Assembly (NCBI GenBank): GCA_005778405.1
Contig: SXOA01000062.1
Coordinates: 1 to 64,000 of the forward strand
DNA from: Planctomycetaceae bacterium
GTDB taxonomy: Bacteria; Planctomycetota; Planctomycetia; Pirellulales; Pirellulaceae
Reading direction: 5' to 3'
DNA length: 64,000 nt
The position numbers and the translations under genes are program-made. The notes beneath the pieces were generated by a model. It was not told the origin of the DNA, did not search any database, and saw only the letters and a list, made by a program, of their open reading frames with translations. Of this stretch, positions 47,356 to 56,462 are shown in pieces (position 1 is the stretch's first letter; every line of letters begins with the position of its first letter).

Positions 47356-50061
47356 TCACCCCCCCGCCGGCGCTCCCATCGCCAATAGCTTCGCCAGCGT
47401 ATGCGCCAGGTTATCCAGCGCCGATTTATCCGGCAACGTGATGGTCAGCCGCGGCTTGCCGTCGGTATCCTGGTCCACGCATTGTTCCAGCCGCGATTTG
47501 AGGCCAGAGACGAGTTCGGGGGCGGGCTCCGTTCCGCCATTGGCCGAACTTGCCGCGACCAGTTCGCCCAGGAACTGGAAGGCAGCGCCGAGCAATTCGC
47601 CCCCAGCGGCTGCGACCCGTTCGCGCTGAGCGGAGTTGAGTTTTTGCGACTCTTGCTCCACGGCCAGCTTCACGGACTCGTCGACCTGCGCTTCTTGCTT
47701 CGCGCCCAGCAGAATCTCCAGCCGCGATTTCAGTTCATCCATGCCGCTGGCGACATCGACTTCGTCCGTTTCCGAATCGACATCCAGGGCCGCCAGTGCC
47801 AGATCCTTCTTGGCCGACAGCGTTCCGAGTAGGTTTTCCTCCAGCGTCCTTTCGGTCACCAGCACGTAGACTTGAACGGGCTGGGTTTGTCCCATGCGGT
47901 GGGCGCGGCCGATCCGCTGCTCCAGAACGGCAGGATTCCAGGGCAAGTCCACATTGATGACGGTGTTGGCCGCTTGCAGGTTGAGCCCCTGCGAGCCGGC
48001 GTTGGACATGATGATGGCTTTGCACTCCGGGTTCGTCTGAAACTCATGCACAATCGCCTGCCGCTGTTTTTGTGGCACGCTGCCGTCGAGCCGCACAAAC
48101 GGCAGCTTCCGTTTCTTGAGCAGCGGCTGAATGAGGTCGAGCATGGTCGTCCATTCGGAAAACAGAACCACCTTCCGCCCTACTTCTTCAAACAGCCGGT
48201 CAAACAATTCGGCCAGGTAATCAAGCTTGGTCGAAAAACTGGGGTTCTGTTTGGTGCATAGGTAGGAGCTATCCGCCGCCATCCGGCACATGAGCAACGC
48301 TTGCCGCAGCCGCAGCAAGTCCATCTCGGAGATGAACGCTTTGCGGACGATGCCCGCTACAACCCGCATATTGGTGGTATGGAGCGCAAGCTGCTCATCC
48401 GTCGGCGGAATGCGGATGATTTCCACGGTACGGGGCGGCAATTCCAGTTTCACGCTGTCCCGCGTCCGGCGGAGCAGCAGCGACTTCAAATTCTCGCGCA
48501 GCGTCGCCAGATTCTTGTAACCCAGCACGTGCCCCTTCTCGTCAACAACCCTATGCTGGTTGAAAAAGCGAAAGCCCGGCCCGAGCCGGCGGTCGTCGAT
48601 GAACTGCACCACGCTGTAAAGGTCGTCCAGCCGGTTTTCCAGCGGTGTACCGGAAAGGACCAAAGCAAACGGCGACTTCAAGCACTTGATTACATTGCTC
48701 GTCTTGGTTTCCCAGTTTTTGATCCGCTGCCCTTCATCCAAAATGATCAGGTCCCACTTCGCCCGCTCAATGAACAGGATGTCTCGCAGCACTTGCTCGT
48801 AGTTGCAAACGGTGAAGAAGCAGTCGCTCTGGTACTGGTCGCCGCGAATCTTCGCGCCGCCGGAAACGAGCTGCACGTCCCGCCCGCAGAACTTGTGAAT
48901 TTCATTTCGCCATTGCGACTTGAGCGAGGCCGGGCAAACGATAAGAACCTTCTTGATGTTCGCTTCTCGCGCGAGCATCTCCGCCACGCCGACCGCCTGA
49001 ATCGTTTTGCCGAGTCCCATGTCGTCCGCCAGTATCGCCCGGCCCGCCCCGACGGCGAACGCGACGCCGTCCATCTGATAGGGCAAGAGCGGTACTTTGA
49101 GCAGCGTCTTGCGAAGCGGATGGTTGTGGGGGTTTAGCCGAATCTCGGCCACCTTGGCCTGAATCCGCTGCTGATAGAGCCGCTTCTGGATGAACTCCTC
49201 GGCATCGGGATAGATGATGACTTCGTATCCGACGGCTTCGAGTTTGCCGACCCTTTTGAGCAGTTCGGAGTGGTTTGCAATCGGCTTGTCGCGCCAGGAG
49301 CCGACGAGAGCCTCGGCATCCGCCTGAAGCTTCTCCGGCATTTCCAGCCTGAGTTCGATCTCGCTCCCGTATTTCAAATGGACGGCGAAATTCTTGGGCT
49401 TGAAGGCTTTCTTGCGAGCCTGGGGCGGGAACTTCCGCTTGACCTTCTCCAGCACGTGCAGAATGTGTTTGCACGTTCCCAGCGTGTTGGTGCGAAAGTC
49501 CGGACAACTGCAAAACGATTCGCCGGGCTCCGTCCCGCGCAATGCGACCCGATAGGACTTGCCGCTGAGCGTGTTGGTCAGCGTGTAATCGGTCCAAGGC
49601 TGCGCTGCATCGGCGGCCTGCAGCTTCATCTTCTCCACTTTGGCACGTTCCAAGCGGTCTTCGATCGCTCGCTGGATGAGTTCCTCTTCCCGCAAGCTTT
49701 CCACCCCCACCCGCTTCTTCTCCGGCGGAGCCGCCGCTAGACCGAGAGCCGTCTTCTCCTCCAGGATGAGCGAGAATGCCGCGCCGGCATGAATGCAGGC
49801 CCCGCTGCAATGGTCACAGTGCCAATGCAGCCGCTGTTTGGCCTCGGCCATTGACGTGATCGTGAGAATTGCCCCGCCCGACTTGAGCCGGAACAAATCG
49901 TCCCCCAGGTAGACATCTTCCTCAATCTTGATGTCCCACTTCCCGCCGTGCTGGATAAGCTTCCGTCCCTCCTCTCCCAGCAGCTTGCAGGCGTCTGTGA
50001 AGGTAAGCCTTGACAAGCGGTCTCGAAGTGTGAGTTGCTGTCCTTGCCTGGTCGTCGTCAT
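47356..50061 (-). CDS. SNF2-family DEAD/DEAH helicase with N-terminal SWIM zinc finger
   Basis: CSCPDFRTNTLGTCKHILHVLE (SWIM); ILADDMGLGKTIQAVGVAEML; LIILDEGQRIKNWETKTS; AGSQGLNLQAANTVINVDLPWNPAVLEQRIGRAHRMGQ. Confidence 0.95.
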   Translation of the reverse strand: MTTTRQGQQLTLRDRLSRLTFTDACKLLGEEGRKLIQHGGKWDIKIEEDVYLGDDLFRLKSGGAILTITSMAEAKQRLHWHCDHCSGACIHAGAAFSLILEEKTALGLAAAPPEKKRVGVESLREEELIQRAIEDRLERAKVEKMKLQAADAAQPWTDYTLTNTLSGKSYRVALRGTEPGESFCSCPDFRTNTLGTCKHILHVLEKVKRKFPPQARKKAFKPKNFAVHLKYGSEIELRLEMPEKLQADAEALVGSWRDKPIANHSELLKRVGKLEAVGYEVIIYPDAEEFIQKRLYQQRIQAKVAEIRLNPHNHPLRKTLLKVPLLPYQMDGVAFAVGAGRAILADDMGLGKTIQAVGVAEMLAREANIKKVLIVCPASLKSQWRNEIHKFCGRDVQLVSGGAKIRGDQYQSDCFFTVCNYEQVLRDILFIERAKWDLIILDEGQRIKNWETKTSNVIKCLKSPFALVLSGTPLENRLDDLYSVVQFIDDRRLGPGFRFFNQHRVVDEKGHVLGYKNLATLRENLKSLLLRRTRDSVKLELPPRTVEIIRIPPTDEQLALHTTNMRVVAGIVRKAFISEMDLLRLRQALLMCRMAADSSYLCTKQNPSFSTKLDYLAELFDRLFEEVGRKVVLFSEWTTMLDLIQPLLKKRKLPFVRLDGSVPQKQRQAIVHEFQTNPECKAIIMSNAGSQGLNLQAANTVINVDLPWNPAVLEQRIGRAHRMGQTQPVQVYVLVTERTLEENLLGTLSAKKDLALAALDVDSETDEVDVASGMDELKSRLEILLGAKQEAQVDESVKLAVEQESQKLNSAQRERVAAAGGELLGAAFQFLGELVAASSANGGTEPAPELVSGLKSRLEQCVDQDTDGKPRLTITLPDKSALDNLAHTLAKLLAMGAPAGG

Positions 50062-50232
50062 GACGGAGTTCCTTGAAGTTGTTCCTGGAAGCGGTTGCAA
50101 AAACAGTATAACAAGTCACTTTCGGGGAAAAAGCAGCGCCCCAGGATGTTCAGGGCGACGTTGACCCTTTTTGCCGCCCGTACGTAGAATGAACCATAGT
50201 CTCCTGCTCCTTTGCCCCGCCCCGAGGCCGGA

Positions 50233-52635
50233 ATGATTTTCCTTCGCCGTTTGGTCTTGCTCGGTCTTTGCTCCCTCCTTGGCTTGGCCGCTGCGCCCAT
50301 TTCGTTTGCCCAGGAAACAGGGACCAAGCCACAACTCAAATCAGACTTCGGCGCTAAGCCGCAACTGTTCGATCTTCCGGGCCTCCCCAGCGCCAGCACC
50401 AGTGGAGATCTCGACCTCAAGGTGAGTTACAAGATCAAGCGCGGCAAGTCAGAAGGCGAATTGACCGTCCGGGCCGAAATCACTCCCGGCTGGCATACGT
50501 TTTCGCTGACGATGAACAAGGGGGCCACCGGCAAGCCCACGGTCCTCAAGGTAAATTCCGCGGACCTCATCTTTCCCGATGCCGCCAAGCCGGGCGAACT
50601 CAAGTTCGAGCCATTCCCTCCTCCGGTCAGTAAGAAGGATGAGTTCTCCGAGTTTCAAATCGAAGAGCACGAAGGCGAAGTAACTTGGACCGCCCCCATC
50701 CGGCTCAAGGCGGGAGTTGACCCGGCCAAAGCGAAAATCGAGGTGACTCATTCCGGTCAGATTTGCGACAAGTCTTGCATCAGTCTCGACCCGCGCTCAC
50801 TCTCCGCCACGTTTGGCGGCATCATCGAGCCGCCGACCGGCACGTTTCAGCCGCAGGTGAACGAACTCACTTGGAAGGCCCACCTGGAGCCGAAGATCGT
50901 GACGCCTGGTGGCAAGGCCCGGCTGGTGTTCGAGGTTACTCCCACGAATGGCTTTCATTTCTATCCTCTGGCCTACAAAGTTCCCGCCGACGGTCCATGG
51001 TCAACGCTCATCCTGGTCACCAACGCCGGCAACTGGCGAAAGCACGCCGTGAAACCTTCGGCCTCTCCGAAGACCGTTCGCGGAAAGAAAGGAAACGAGA
51101 CTTATTACGATGAGCCAGCGACGTTCACCGTGGACCTCGACGTTCCCAAGAATGCTTTGCCGGGAGAGGTTCTCGTCAGCGGGGTCTTGGGGTATCAGAC
51201 CTGCAACGAGAAGACCTGCCATCCTCCTGGTGCATCGAAGTTCACGGTGACCGCCATCGTCGGGCCGGCTGAGGAAGCGGGGCAGGTTCTGGTTGCCTTT
51301 GAAGAATTTCGCAGTGCCGGCGGCATTAAAGAACTTGCCAAAAATACTCCGCTCCCCTACGGCGTCGTTGACTACAAAGACCTGGCCCTCCAACTTGGCC
51401 TCGCCCTGCTCGGCGGCGTTCTGCTCAACTTCATGCCCTGCGTTCTTCCAGTGCTCGGTCTGAAAATCCTCAACTTCGCGCAGCAAGGGGGCAAGAGCCG
51501 CGCCCGAGTGCTGGGACTGAATGTGGTCTATACCGCGGGGCTGATCGCCGTCTTCCTGGTGCTGGCGACCCTCTCCGCCTTCCTCAACTTCGGCTGGGGG
51601 CAGCAGTTCACACAGATGTGGTTCAAGCTGACGCTACTGGTGATGACCTTCGCGTTCGCCCTCAGCTTTCTTGGCGTCTGGGAAATTCCCATTCCCGGTT
51701 TCGCGGGGACCGGCAAGGCCGAAGAGTTGCAGCGGCAGGAAGGATATGGTGGGGCGTTTTTCAAAGGGGTCTTCACGACCATTCTCGGCGTCTCGTGCAG
51801 CGGGCCGTTCCTTGGTGGAGTGTTCGGCTACACCCTGACGCAGACTCCGCTCATCACGTACCTCATTTTCATCTGCGTGGCTGTGGGCATGGCTTCGCCG
51901 TTTCTCATCATCGCCTTGCTGCCGCAAACTCAAAAGCTGCTTCCCAAACCGGGCGAGTGGATGAATACCTTCAAGCACCTGATGGGCTTCGTGATGCTCG
52001 GAGTTGTGGTCTACCTCTTCTCGACGCTCGGCAAGGACTTCTACATCGCTACGCTCGCCATGCTCACTGGCGTCGGCTTCGGCCTCTGGTGGATTGGCCG
52101 TGTGCCGGGATATGAAGCGACCAGCAAGCAGGCCTGGGCCTGGGGCGTCGGCGTCGCGGCGGCCGCCTTGATTGGCTTCGGTTCGTTCCAGTTCTTCGGG
52201 CCGGTCACGCGGCTCTATCCGTGGAGACATTTTTCCCAGGCGGAACTCACGGCTTTGCAGAAGCAGGACAAAACCGTGATGGTGGATTTCACCGCCAGTT
52301 GGTGCCTCAACTGCCAGCTCAACTTTCGTTATGCCATCAATTCCGCGGCTGTGAAAGAAGCCGTGGAAAAAAACGGCGTCGTCGCGGTGGAAGCCAACTG
52401 GACCGAGCCCAACGCCGAACTCGAAGCCAAGCTCAGCGAACTCAACAGCCAGAGCATCCCCATCCTGGCGATCTATCCCGCCGGCCGGCCGCAGGACGTC
52501 ATCATCCTGCGCGACATCGTCACCACGAAGCAAGTCGTCGAGGCCCTGGAAAAAGCCGGCCCCTCCAAGAGCATCCCAAAGGAAGCGGGAACCGCCACCG
52601 CCGAAGCCGGCCAGAAAGAGCCGCGCGCGGGATAG
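50233..52635 (+). CDS. dsbD: Thiol:disulfide interchange protein DsbD-like (DsbD N-domain, CcdA-like TM, thioredoxin-like)
   Basis: LLGGVLLNFMPCVLPVLGLKIL; VSCSGPFLGGVFGYT; VMVDFTASWCLNCQLNFRYAINS. Confidence 0.92.
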   Translation: MIFLRRLVLLGLCSLLGLAAAPISFAQETGTKPQLKSDFGAKPQLFDLPGLPSASTSGDLDLKVSYKIKRGKSEGELTVRAEITPGWHTFSLTMNKGATGKPTVLKVNSADLIFPDAAKPGELKFEPFPPPVSKKDEFSEFQIEEHEGEVTWTAPIRLKAGVDPAKAKIEVTHSGQICDKSCISLDPRSLSATFGGIIEPPTGTFQPQVNELTWKAHLEPKIVTPGGKARLVFEVTPTNGFHFYPLAYKVPADGPWSTLILVTNAGNWRKHAVKPSASPKTVRGKKGNETYYDEPATFTVDLDVPKNALPGEVLVSGVLGYQTCNEKTCHPPGASKFTVTAIVGPAEEAGQVLVAFEEFRSAGGIKELAKNTPLPYGVVDYKDLALQLGLALLGGVLLNFMPCVLPVLGLKILNFAQQGGKSRARVLGLNVVYTAGLIAVFLVLATLSAFLNFGWGQQFTQMWFKLTLLVMTFAFALSFLGVWEIPIPGFAGTGKAEELQRQEGYGGAFFKGVFTTILGVSCSGPFLGGVFGYTLTQTPLITYLIFICVAVGMASPFLIIALLPQTQKLLPKPGEWMNTFKHLMGFVMLGVVVYLFSTLGKDFYIATLAMLTGVGFGLWWIGRVPGYEATSKQAWAWGVGVAAAALIGFGSFQFFGPVTRLYPWRHFSQAELTALQKQDKTVMVDFTASWCLNCQLNFRYAINSAAVKEAVEKNGVVAVEANWTEPNAELEAKLSELNSQSIPILAIYPAGRPQDVIILRDIVTTKQVVEALEKAGPSKSIPKEAGTATAEAGQKEPRAG

Positions 52636-52770
52636 CGGGGTGGCACTGGCAGTCGAGCCGACAAGCATGCCTCCATCGTGCCAGGACTCACCATCGGCTC
52701 GATAGCCAGTGCTGCGCCGGGGAGGACTGAACCACCGCGACCGACCCTTGGATAGGCTTCGTCACCATTC

Positions 52771-52928
52771 GGGCTTGCGCCGATGGAACGATGTTTGGAA
52801 ACCAAAACGAGCGCCCCAAAACTTTTGTCTCCCGATTTTGCAGGCCGCCAACGTCACCTTGGAAAATCGGGAGGGGGTGGGTGATCTCCGCTTCTGGTTT
52901 CCAAACGTGCTTCCGCTGGGACAAGCCC
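52771..52928. repeat. Long imperfect inverted repeat
   Basis: Nested complementary blocks: GGGCTTG...CAAGCCC; GTTTGGAAACCA...TGGTTTCCAAAC; CTCCCGATTTT...AAAATCGGGAG. Confidence 0.75.
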
Positions 52929-52948
52929 AGGCGGCGGGCGGTCCTTTA

Positions 52949-52969
52949 GTAGGATGGGACTCACGTCCC
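52949..52969. repeat. Dispersed repeat GTAGGATGGGACTCACGTCCC, copy 1
   Basis: 20/21 identical to 53173-53193. Confidence 0.75.
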
Positions 52970-53172
52970 AAAGTAGGCCGCGAGTCCTCTCGCGAGCCAT
53001 CCGAGTGCGACACGCAGTGGGGAAGATATACCACGCAGGAAATGTCCGAACCAGAGCGCCTTTTGCAATCCGTCTTCGCCGCTCCACGTCGTGCGGGTCA
53101 AAATGTCCACTCTCGGAGCGCGCCAGAGGACTGGCGGCCTACATTTCTTGCTTCCAGGTGGTGGTGCCTTTC

Positions 53173-53225
53173 GTAGGATGGGACTCCCGTCCCGTCTGTG
53201 ATTTTGGACGGGATATGAATCCCGC
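53173..53225. repeat. Dispersed repeat copy 2 with extended dyad
   Basis: GTAGGATGGGACTCCCGTCCCGTCTGTGATTTTGGACGGGATATGAATCCCGCCC; TCCCGTC/GACGGGA arms. Confidence 0.7.
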
Positions 53226-53289
53226 CCAAAGGCAGCCATCCCTAACTCCGGCAGTACGCCTCGCAATCGGCGGCTCGTAACGCCAACGG

Positions 53290-53691
53290 CTAATCATCGT
53301 CATCGATGCTCAGCGGCGGATCCCACTTGGCGATAATGTTCCGCGGGCTCGGGTCCAGTTGAAAGATGCCGAGCGACTGGAGCCGAGAGAGAATCTTTCG
53401 GATCGTCGGCCAATGGGATTTCCAGGCCCGTTTTTGAGTTTCCAGCCACTCGGCCTCTTGTTCGTCGTCATACGGTCCGTTTTCGTGCAAATAGGCCTTT
53501 CCGAAGTCCAGGACGCAGGGGGGCTCGACAATCGACATTTCGATCACCATCAGTGAATCGCTAAACTCGCGCATCCAAGGGACCGTAAAACCGCATATAT
53601 CCGTAATGTTGTGCTCCTGGAGGACACGGTAGCAGTCCCGCTCGGTTTCATAACTCCGCTGGCGGTGAAATACCTTAACGGCAGTCTTCAT
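53290..53691 (-). CDS. Minimal protein kinase-like protein
   Basis: KTAVKVFHRQRSYETERDCYRVLQEHNI, hinge-like SLMVIEMSIVEPPCVLDF, catalytic-loop-like FQLDPSPRNIIAKWDPPLSID; start at 53691 or GTG 53706. Confidence 0.55.
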   Translation of the reverse strand: MKTAVKVFHRQRSYETERDCYRVLQEHNITDICGFTVPWMREFSDSLMVIEMSIVEPPCVLDFGKAYLHENGPYDDEQEAEWLETQKRAWKSHWPTIRKILSRLQSLGIFQLDPSPRNIIAKWDPPLSIDDDD

Positions 53692-53806
53692 GTCAGTTCG
53701 GAACACCCCGCCATCGGTTCCTTCCCCGAGCGCGGGGACTTGGATTGCCCGTTTTTGAGCCGTACAGTACTAATGCAGTCGTTCCTGAACACTTAACGGG
53801 TCACTC

Positions 53807-54121
53807 ATGATGTTTTCCGAAACAGCAGGCCATTCGGCAACGGTGGAGATTCGCCTTCGGGCGCAGGGCATGGTTCTGCGTGTGGCGCAGGTGGGGGAGG
53901 AATCCCTAATCCTGCGTGACCCATGCGAGCTCCCTCCTTGCGACGGCCTGATTGAAATCGTGGTCGATGGCCATCTGGATTGCTACCCCATCTATCTGCA
54001 CGCGGGAATCACCCCCGGCTCCCAATTCATCGATTTTCGCAACGTCTCCGCCCCCAACAGCGACGAACGTCAAGCTTTACTCTTCGACGACGACAATGCA
54101 ATTCCGGGTTGCCCGTTTTAG
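53807..54121 (+). CDS. Hypothetical small protein
   Basis: 104 aa ORF; similar ~28-nt sequences lie on both sides (53743-53770 and 54109-54137). Confidence 0.5.
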   Translation: MMFSETAGHSATVEIRLRAQGMVLRVAQVGEESLILRDPCELPPCDGLIEIVVDGHLDCYPIYLHAGITPGSQFIDFRNVSAPNSDERQALLFDDDNAIPGCPF

Positions 54122-54159
54122 AGCGGACGGTAGTGCCTGTCCAAGAATCGCCGACTGAT

Positions 54160-55359
54160 TTAGACGACTGTGTCCGGCCAGTGAAACATCATGTGTCCGT
54201 GATAGAACTTCATTCGCATCCACTCGAGATCTTCTTCCCAGTCCTCGATTGCCTTTTCAGAATGGTGTTCCTTCTTTTTTTGGTTCCGGCAGTTTGACGC
54301 GAGGAAATTTGCTATTTTCTTCAGTCGCGCAGGTGTTTTGGGGTCACCCCATTCCGCCATATATTGTGCATCTCCGACACTCGGCAATTCTCCTTCAAAG
54401 GCGACCCGTAGGATGGCATGTCGCTGGTTTTTTGGGAGGCCATTCTTTCCAACCCGATAACCGAGTACATGCAGTGGGCTTTCCTGTCGCCAATTCTCTC
54501 CCGGCATTGTTCGACTGGTCCGTTGGCTCCGATCATGGGGCACCCAAGTGTTGACCCAGCCAGGCCAACCTTGAGATACAAATTCCAGTCCCGGATGACC
54601 TGCGCGAAATGCGGCAAGAACTTCCGGTCCAGCTGCAAATGGATCGCGCCCGCAGCCCAATATCGCGGTGAACATCTCCTGGGAATAGATTCGTAGGTTT
54701 TGCCCACGATGATGATCGATTAAAGCGTCAATGTCAGACCGATTCCAGTTTTCTCGGCCAATGACAATATGGCCAAGTGGACCAACATTTTGTGCGGATG
54801 GATAGGCAATCGGGAAAATGAAACGGCCCAACAGGAAGGTGTCAAAGTCAAGCTTGTCGAACGGCCCGTTACCAACGCAAATGACGAAACGCGGAGCCGC
54901 TACCATAGGTCCATTGGCCTGGAAAAACCATGTTCTCAATTCGCGGCAATTGAACGGCGTGTGCGTTGGCGACGGAAGCGACTCAAATTGCAGCTCAGTG
55001 AATAGTTCAGGGTCTACCGCTTCCACACAACCAATGAGACTATCTGCATTGAAATCTGCATCAGATGCACCCATCGATCGAAGTATATCGTGCAAGCGTA
55101 CAAAATCGTTATCGTCGTCGATCGTCTCTGCAATGGCTTGGGCCTGAGTTCTTATGAACATCCGGTTGAGGGACGCCACAACCTGCGTTGATGGAGTCAT
55201 GTAGGTCTGCTCATCTGACCACGACCAGCAGTCGTTTGCAGAAGAGATTTGTGAATCGTAGGTCCAGCGATAGCGGCGACCATCATGTTCAATCACAATG
55301 TCGTCGATCACGATTCCCTCAGTCTGTGTATCAGATTGGTGTCTCGCGGATTGCCACAT
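54160..55359 (-). CDS. Hypothetical protein, unknown multidomain
   Basis: Start MWQSARHQSDTQ; conserved-looking C-terminus SPLHVLGYRVGKNGLPKNQRHAILRVAFEGELP...AIEDWEEDLEWMRMKFYHG. Confidence 0.6.
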   Translation of the reverse strand: MWQSARHQSDTQTEGIVIDDIVIEHDGRRYRWTYDSQISSANDCWSWSDEQTYMTPSTQVVASLNRMFIRTQAQAIAETIDDDNDFVRLHDILRSMGASDADFNADSLIGCVEAVDPELFTELQFESLPSPTHTPFNCRELRTWFFQANGPMVAAPRFVICVGNGPFDKLDFDTFLLGRFIFPIAYPSAQNVGPLGHIVIGRENWNRSDIDALIDHHRGQNLRIYSQEMFTAILGCGRDPFAAGPEVLAAFRAGHPGLEFVSQGWPGWVNTWVPHDRSQRTSRTMPGENWRQESPLHVLGYRVGKNGLPKNQRHAILRVAFEGELPSVGDAQYMAEWGDPKTPARLKKIANFLASNCRNQKKKEHHSEKAIEDWEEDLEWMRMKFYHGHMMFHWPDTVV

Positions 55360-55402
55360 TATAGCCGCCTTGTGTGGCGATTGTGCCCTCCTCCCGCCTC
55401 TC

Positions 55403-56404
55403 TCACTCCGCATGGATCTCCACCACGTCTTTGTCGTGGATCGCGTAGTCTCCTTTCATTTGGCTGCCGGGGGTGGTGATGGCGGAACCCCAGACGCGGG
55501 CGTATTTGAAGCTCGCCGCAAGGTCGCAGTGGATGAGCTCGGCGACGTCGAGAAGAGTGCCGCCGCGGCGGAGGGTGTAGGGCTTGTCGTAGTCGGCTTC
55601 TTTTTTGGTGGGAGATTTGGTGTAGACCCGGACGACGTCCAGGGCGGTGAACATGGCCTGGCGAAGCTCTTCCAGGCCGGCGCCGTACTCGGCGGAGATG
55701 CGGAGCTCTTTGAATTCCGTCGGGCAAAATTCTTTCAGCAGCTCGATGCGGCCGGCGGCTTCGGGGAGGTCGACTTTGTTGAGGACGAGGAAGGTTTGCG
55801 TGAACGAGAGGCCGATGTCCTCTTCGTCGAGGTACGACTCTTTCCCCAGCCGCGTTTTGCCCCCTTGGAGCTGGCCGAGGAGGGCCTGGAGATCGTCGAT
55901 CCCCTCGTCGGCCCCCAGGTCCACCAGCAACAGGGCCAGGTCGCTGCCGCGGATGAGGCCGAGGGTGCCGGGGTCGAAGACGTCGGCCGTGATGGGGGGA
56001 GTGTCGATGAGCTGCACCATCACGTCCTCCCAGGGCATCATCCCCGGCTGCGGCTCGCGAGTGGTGAAGGGGTAGGGGGCGACTTCCGGCGTGGCCCGGG
56101 TGACGCTTTTGAGGAGCTGGCTTTTGCCCGCGTTGGGGCCGCCGAGCAGGACCACGCGGCCCGCCCCCTGCCGCGGAATCTTGACGCCGCCGTACGACTT
56201 TTTGGCGGACTTCTTGGCGACCTCGACCTCCTGCTTCGCCTTGCTGATCTTGGCCTTCAGCTCCGCCTGCAGCTTGTCGGTCCCCTTGTGCTTGGGAATC
56301 TCCCGCAGCATCAGCTCCAGGCAGCGGAGCTCGTCCTCCGGCGTCTGCGCCCGGCGGTACTCCTGTTCGGCTTTGTGGTACTGAGGGGTGAGGTTGGCGG
56401 GCAC
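55403..56404 (-). CDS. DRG-like/OBG-family GTPase with C-terminal TGS domain
   Basis: G1 LLGGPNAGKSQLL, G2/YPFTT, G3 IDTPP, G4 LNKVD, C-terminal VRVYTKSPTKKEADYDKPYTLRRGGTLLDVAELIHCDLAASFKYARVWG. Confidence 0.9.
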   Translation of the reverse strand: MPANLTPQYHKAEQEYRRAQTPEDELRCLELMLREIPKHKGTDKLQAELKAKISKAKQEVEVAKKSAKKSYGGVKIPRQGAGRVVLLGGPNAGKSQLLKSVTRATPEVAPYPFTTREPQPGMMPWEDVMVQLIDTPPITADVFDPGTLGLIRGSDLALLLVDLGADEGIDDLQALLGQLQGGKTRLGKESYLDEEDIGLSFTQTFLVLNKVDLPEAAGRIELLKEFCPTEFKELRISAEYGAGLEELRQAMFTALDVVRVYTKSPTKKEADYDKPYTLRRGGTLLDVAELIHCDLAASFKYARVWGSAITTPGSQMKGDYAIHDKDVVEIHAE

Positions 56405-56462
56405 TTTGATTGCAGATTCAAGATTGCAGATTTCAGATTTATGACCGAAGCAGGAATAGAGG

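Noticed and set aside
53221-53290. Second attC-like site (CCCTAACTCC...CTCGTAACGCC) downstream of the kinase-like gene
   Set aside because: Core fits the consensus poorly and no convincing paired arm was found
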